Source: Deltaproteobacteria bacterium (lineage in GTDB: Bacteria > Desulfobacterota > Desulfobulbia > Desulfobulbales > VMSU01). From it: a stretch of DNA of 5,822 nucleotides. Position 1 is the stretch's first letter, and every line of letters starts with the position of its first letter. The notes below the pieces were generated by a model, which was not told where the DNA came from, made no database searches, and saw only the letters and a list, made by a program, of their open reading frames with translations. The translations under genes and the position numbers were made by a program. The stretch lies in the NCBI GenBank assembly GCA_021789795.1, contig JAJYJA010000150.1:1-5822 (forward strand), read 5' to 3'. Below, in pieces: positions 5,596 to 5,822 of the stretch.

Positions 5596-5639
5596 TTCAT
5601 GTAGCCACCATGTAGCCAGAATTGCACAATACAATACAA
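5596..5639 (+). repeat. Right copy of the 44-bp imperfect direct repeat (second putative arm site)
   Basis: Positions 5596-5618 are identical to 5332-5354 and carry two CATGTAGCCA units (5598-5607, 5609-5618). Positions 5626-5639 (ACAATACAATACAA) match 5362-5375 with one change. The offset is a constant 264 bp without gaps. This copy lies on the opposite side of the tRNA core from the integrase gene, which is what an undivided attP or a tandem-element junction would show. Confidence 0.8.
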
Positions 5640-5649
5640 CCCTTAACAT

Positions 5650-5685
5650 AAAAAAAAGCCCCGTGCCAGCATAGGCAAGGGGCTT
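5650..5685 (-). terminator. Intrinsic terminator for the right-edge gene
   Basis: Read on the minus strand, AAGCCCC (5685-5679) pairs with GGGGCTT (5662-5656), with an inner TGCC/GGCA pairing across one mismatch. Eight T (5657-5650) follow. It lies 29 bp after the stop of the partial gene at 5715-5822 and shields the att region from its transcription. Confidence 0.85.
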
Positions 5686-5700
5686 GTTGCAGATACGCCA

Positions 5701-5719
5701 AGTGACAAAATTTGTCACT
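5701..5719. repeat. 19-bp perfect palindrome overlapping the stop codon of the right-edge gene
   Basis: AGTGACAAAATTTGTCACT has two 9-bp arms around a single central A, and it includes the TGA stop (5715-5717, minus strand). It could be an operator-like protein site or an extra hairpin before the terminator at 5650-5685. Confidence 0.75.
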
Positions 5720-5822
5720 CATCCTGGCGCAGGTATTTTTCTACATGTTCCAACAGCCTCCCAGGGGAAACCTTCCCCAGCAGGCCTATGGGGATGGCGG
5801 CGCTCACGTCTGGGGCCAGCCG
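5715..5822 (-). CDS. C-terminal end of an unrecognised gene, partial (enters from the right edge)
   Basis: The minus-strand frame entering at 5822 is open for 35 codons and ends with TGA at 5717-5715. Its tail runs RLAPDVSAAIPIGLLGKVSP and then GRLLEHVEKYLRQDE, a plausible soluble, helical C-terminus. Third codon positions are GC-rich as in the integrase and primase, and an intrinsic terminator follows 29 bp later. I do not recognise the family. It may be the distal end of the same element (if the att region is an attP or tandem junction) or a neighbouring chromosomal gene. The evidence for coding is good for so short a piece, but the function is unknown. Confidence 0.62.
   Translation of the reverse strand, partial: RLAPDVSAAIPIGLLGKVSPGRLLEHVEKYLRQDE

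Noticed and set aside
5233..5618. CRISPR-like array from repeated CATGTAGCCA units
   Set aside because: The units are 10 bp, vary in orientation and spacing, and have no uniform spacers; they fit protein-binding sites.

Overview
The window looks like the integrase end of a small integrative genetic element in a GC-rich Gram-negative bacterium. The most likely type is a P4-like or PICI-like phage satellite, or a related integrative island. The host group is uncertain. The tRNA remnant and gene style would fit a Deltaproteobacterium such as a Desulfovibrio relative, but that is an impression and no search was run.

All recognised genes read on the minus strand, so transcription runs from right to left. 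From the right they are: (i) the 3' end of an unrecognised gene entering from the right edge, closed by an intrinsic terminator; (ii) an attachment region of about 300 bp built around the 3' portion of a tRNA-Thr(CGT) gene; (iii) a P4/DUF4102-type tyrosine integrase of 440 aa; (iv) a 241-aa protein of unknown function with a Shine-Dalgarno overlapping the integrase stop; (v) a 112-bp leader with four GGTGGC half-sites; (vi) a 62-aa excisionase/AlpA-like helix-turn-helix protein; (vii) a 68-aa Cys-containing protein; (viii) an 807-aa primase-helicase (Prim-Pol plus DUF3987); (ix) a small gene running off the left edge that contains a perfect 15-bp inverted repeat. Genes vi to ix are packed with 3-bp gaps or 4-bp ATGA overlaps and form one operon for excision control and replication.

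The main point of interest is the attachment region. The tRNA-derived core (5496-5542) has copies of the same 23-bp repeat, each made of two CATGTAGCCA units 11 bp apart, on both sides. Normally only one element-derived arm flanks a core in an integrated element. The arrangement therefore resembles an intact attP (circular or episomal form) or a junction between tandem elements. The integrase promoter (TTGCGT, 17 bp, TATAAA) lies against these repeats, which suggests autoregulation. A set of ACAAT motifs, three of them spaced exactly 10 bp apart, fills the stretch between promoter and core.

Taken together, the integrase and the HTH protein would handle integration and excision at the tRNA-Thr gene, and the primase-helicase would replicate the excised form. 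The 241-aa, 68-aa and left-edge proteins remain unassigned.
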